Assembly: GCA_004379135.1 (NCBI GenBank)
Contig: NBNI01000006.1
Coordinates: forward strand, 437,160-501,159
Direction: 5' to 3'
DNA length: 64,000 bases
Origin: Acidimicrobiales bacterium mtb01
GTDB lineage: Bacteria > Actinomycetota > Acidimicrobiia > Acidimicrobiales > Ilumatobacteraceae
Both the position numbers and the translations under genes were made by a program. Numbering within the stretch: the first letter of the stretch is position 1; every line of letters starts with the position of its first letter. Below are positions 62,155 through 64,000 of this stretch, piece after piece. Below the pieces are notes generated by a model that was not told where the DNA came from, did not search any database, and worked only from the letters and a program-made list of their open reading frames with translations.

Positions 62155-62450
62155 GCAACGAACCGCGCGCCTTGGGGGCAGCCCTCGACCGGCTGCTGGC
62201 GTCCCTCAAGGGCGGAGACCGGTCGACCACCGTGACCGTGTTCTCCCGATGGACCGAACTGGTGGGAGAGGCCGTGGCGGCCCACGTGACCCCCCTGCGG
62301 CTCGATGGCGGAACCCTGGTGGTGGAGGTGGACGACCCGGCTTGGGCGACCCAGTTGAAGTTCTTGGAACGCGATCTTCTGGCCCGGTTCGGAGAGGCCG
62401 GAGCGACGCGCGTGGAGCGCCTCGAGATCAGGGTTCGTCGACCCCGCTGA
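62151..62450 (+). CDS. DUF721 protein, DciA-like helicase-loader candidate
   Basis: 99 residues. W-x-E-L-V-G-E-x-V-A-A-H-V-T-P region (SRWTELVGEAVAAHVTPLRL) and VVEVDDPAWATQLKFLE match DUF721, which includes DciA, the DnaB-interacting factor of bacteria without DnaC. Conserved between recF and gyrB in actinobacteria. Confidence 0.85.
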   Translation: MSNEPRALGAALDRLLASLKGGDRSTTVTVFSRWTELVGEAVAAHVTPLRLDGGTLVVEVDDPAWATQLKFLERDLLARFGEAGATRVERLEIRVRRPR

Positions 62451-62574
62451 GCCCCGTTTTGACGAGTGTGGAAAAAGGTACGTTTTCCCTGCTCAGAGGG
62501 CCTGTTATGGCACGAATCCGAAGCCTTTTTAGGGTAGGATTTCGCCTGTTGTTGCGAGGCCATCCGTCGCCCTC

Positions 62575-62594
62575 GTGAGCCGCCCGTGGCTCAC
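62575..62594 (+). promoter_or_regulatory. Hairpin in the gyrB upstream region
   Basis: GTGAGCC-GCCCGT-GGCTCAC, 39 nt before the gyrB start. No T-run; may affect gyrB leader structure. In the rest of 62451-62633, TTGACG (about 62464) is a possible -35 with no convincing -10, and nothing else is seen. Confidence 0.3.
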
Positions 62595-62633
62595 AGTTCG
62601 ACCCGGCCCGCCGAGGCACAGCACGAGGTATCA

Positions 62634-64000
62634 GTGACCACCAAGAACGCGACCCCCACAGCCGATTACGGCGCCAAGGACATTCAGGTTCTGGAGGGTC
62701 TCGACCCGGTCCGCAAGCGGCCAGGTATGTACATCGGCTCCACGGGTCTGGCCGGTCTGCACCACCTCATCTGGGAAGTCGTCGACAACTCGGTCGACGA
62801 GGCCATGGCCGGTTTCTGTACTCGCATCGGGGTCACCCTCACCGCCGATGGCGGCTGTCGCGTCGACGACAACGGGCGCGGCATTCCGGTCGACCCGTAC
62901 CCGTCCGGCCCGCACAAGGGCAAGAGCGCGGCCGAAGTTGTCCTCACCGTGCTGCACGCCGGCGGCAAGTTCGGCGGCGAGGGCTACAAGGTGTCGGGCG
63001 GTCTGCACGGCGTGGGCGTGTCGGTGGTGAACGCGTTGTCGCAGCGCGTCACTCTCGAGATCGATCGTGACGGCAAGCGTTTCGAACTCGAGTTCCGCAA
63101 CGGTGGCAAGCCGCAGGGCAAGTTGGCCGCCACGGGTGACACGCCGGCTCGCGGTCGCAAGACCGGCACCTCGGTCACCTTCTGGCCCGATGCTTCCATC
63201 TTCGCCTCGGAAGGAACCGAGTTCGTCGCGCGCACCGTGCTCGAACGGTTGCAGACCATGGCGTTCCTCAACCGTGGTCTCGAGATCGTCTTCAAGGACG
63301 AGCGCGCTGGCAAGGAGCAGGAGGTCACCTTCCAGTACAAGGGCGGCATCGTCGACTTCGTGAAGCACCTCAACCAGTCGAAGGAAGCCCTCTTCAACAA
63401 GGTCGCCCATTACGAGGACGAAGAAGAGGGCCAGATGCTCGACATCGCGGTCCAGTGGAACACCGGTTACTACGAGGGAATCCACGGCTACGCGAACGGC
63501 ATCAGCACCATCGAAGGCGGCATGCACGTCGAAGGCTTCAAGACTGCCCTCACCAGCGTGGTCAACAAGTACGCGCGTTCACGCGGCTTGCTGAAGGAGA
63601 AGGACGACAACCTCCTCGGCGAGGACATTCGCGAGGGCATCACCGCGATCATCTCGGTGAAGTTGTCCGAGCCGCAGTTCGAAGGCCAGACCAAGGCCAA
63701 GTTGGGCAACGTCTCCATGCGCTCGTTCGTGCAGAAGGCCACCAACGAGCGCTTGGCCGAGTGGCTCGACGAGAACCCGACCGAAGCCAACAAGATCGTC
63801 AAGAAGGCGCAGGCGGCGGCACTCGCCCGCGTGGCCGCCAAGAACGCGCGCAACGCGGTGCGCCGCAAGACGGCCCTCAGCGGCGCAGGCATGCCCGACA
63901 AGTTGAAGGACTGCACGAGTGGCAATCCCGACGAGAGCGAGATCTTCATCGTCGAAGGCGACTCGGCCGGCGGCACCGCCCTCGACGCGCGCGACCCGCG
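62634..64000 (+). CDS. gyrB: DNA gyrase subunit B (3' truncated by window edge)
   Basis: About 455 residues seen, running to the window end. GHKL ATPase: WEVVDNSVDEAMAG, VDDNGRGIPV and GGLHGVGVSVVNALS (shown in parts). The transducer domain and the start of the TOPRIM segment IVEGDSAGGTA are present. GTG at 62634; no obvious ribosome site. Introduces negative supercoils with GyrA. No intein in the visible part. Confidence 0.97.
   Translation, partial: MTTKNATPTADYGAKDIQVLEGLDPVRKRPGMYIGSTGLAGLHHLIWEVVDNSVDEAMAGFCTRIGVTLTADGGCRVDDNGRGIPVDPYPSGPHKGKSAAEVVLTVLHAGGKFGGEGYKVSGGLHGVGVSVVNALSQRVTLEIDRDGKRFELEFRNGGKPQGKLAATGDTPARGRKTGTSVTFWPDASIFASEGTEFVARTVLERLQTMAFLNRGLEIVFKDERAGKEQEVTFQYKGGIVDFVKHLNQSKEALFNKVAHYEDEEEGQMLDIAVQWNTGYYEGIHGYANGISTIEGGMHVEGFKTALTSVVNKYARSRGLLKEKDDNLLGEDIREGITAIISVKLSEPQFEGQTKAKLGNVSMRSFVQKATNERLAEWLDENPTEANKIVKKAQAAALARVAAKNARNAVRRKTALSGAGMPDKLKDCTSGNPDESEIFIVEGDSAGGTALDARDP

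Overview
This 64 kb window comes from a high-GC actinobacterium and reaches chromosomal oriC at its right end. The run from about 41 to 64 kb keeps the classic actinobacterial origin order: pcnA, a DUF6049-type secreted protein, a protein kinase, an ECF sigma factor with a putative anti-sigma, trxB, trxA, a CwlM-like gene, parB, parA, rsmG, jag, yidC, yidD, rnpA, rpmH, dnaA, dnaN, recF, a DUF721 gene and gyrB. The left part carries other actinobacterial neighbourhoods: topA-tmk-holB next to tRNA-Thr, tilS, clpC and radA. A deep-branching lineage such as Acidimicrobiia is plausible because hpt and ftsH are not beside tilS and murJ is not at its usual place, but that assignment is inference.

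Layout. 0-3.4 kb: end of topA, tmk, holB, a flavin oxidase-like gene, tRNA-Thr(CGT). 3.5-10.3 kb looks accessory: a response regulator, a polytopic histidine kinase, a secreted InlB-like/pentapeptide-repeat protein and an OafA-type acyltransferase with an SGNH domain. 10.3-18 kb: alpha/beta hydrolase, MarR, SigR-like sigma with a zinc-type anti-sigma, tilS, a catalytically dead phosphatase-like protein, SDR, hydrolase, flavoprotein and a prenyl diphosphate synthase. 18-23 kb: clpC, an LppM-like lipoprotein, radA. 23.3-30.9 kb, minus strand: a Tad (Flp-type) pilus locus ending in a membrane-tethered SARP/BTAD-like regulator. 31-36.4 kb: metAP with a SEC-C motif, coaA, rmuC and small genes. 36.4-39.7 kb, minus: rpsF-ssb-rpsR-rplI then dnaB. 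39.9-43.5 kb, minus: membrane protein, DUF5318, pcnA, HDAC-like deacetylase. 43.5-52.8 kb, plus: acetyltransferase to the CwlM-like gene. 53-58 kb, minus: parB to rpmH, with two parS sites. 58-64 kb, plus: dnaA, oriC, dnaN, recF, dciA-like gene, gyrB.

How the genes work together. Initiation (DnaA, DnaN, DnaB, a DciA-like loader candidate), segregation (ParAB-parS), topology (TopA, GyrB) and membrane insertion (YidC, Jag) are clustered. An envelope-control group (kinase, sigma/anti-sigma, pseudo-amidase) sits between pcnA and parB. The Tad locus is a compact unit with mostly 4-bp overlaps.

The strongest regulatory signal is a TANNNT box (often TAGCCT) ending 6-8 nt before the start codon of many genes, which predicts leaderless transcription. 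In four cases the TAG stop of the upstream gene is itself the first half of that box. No intergenic stretch exceeds 300 bases.
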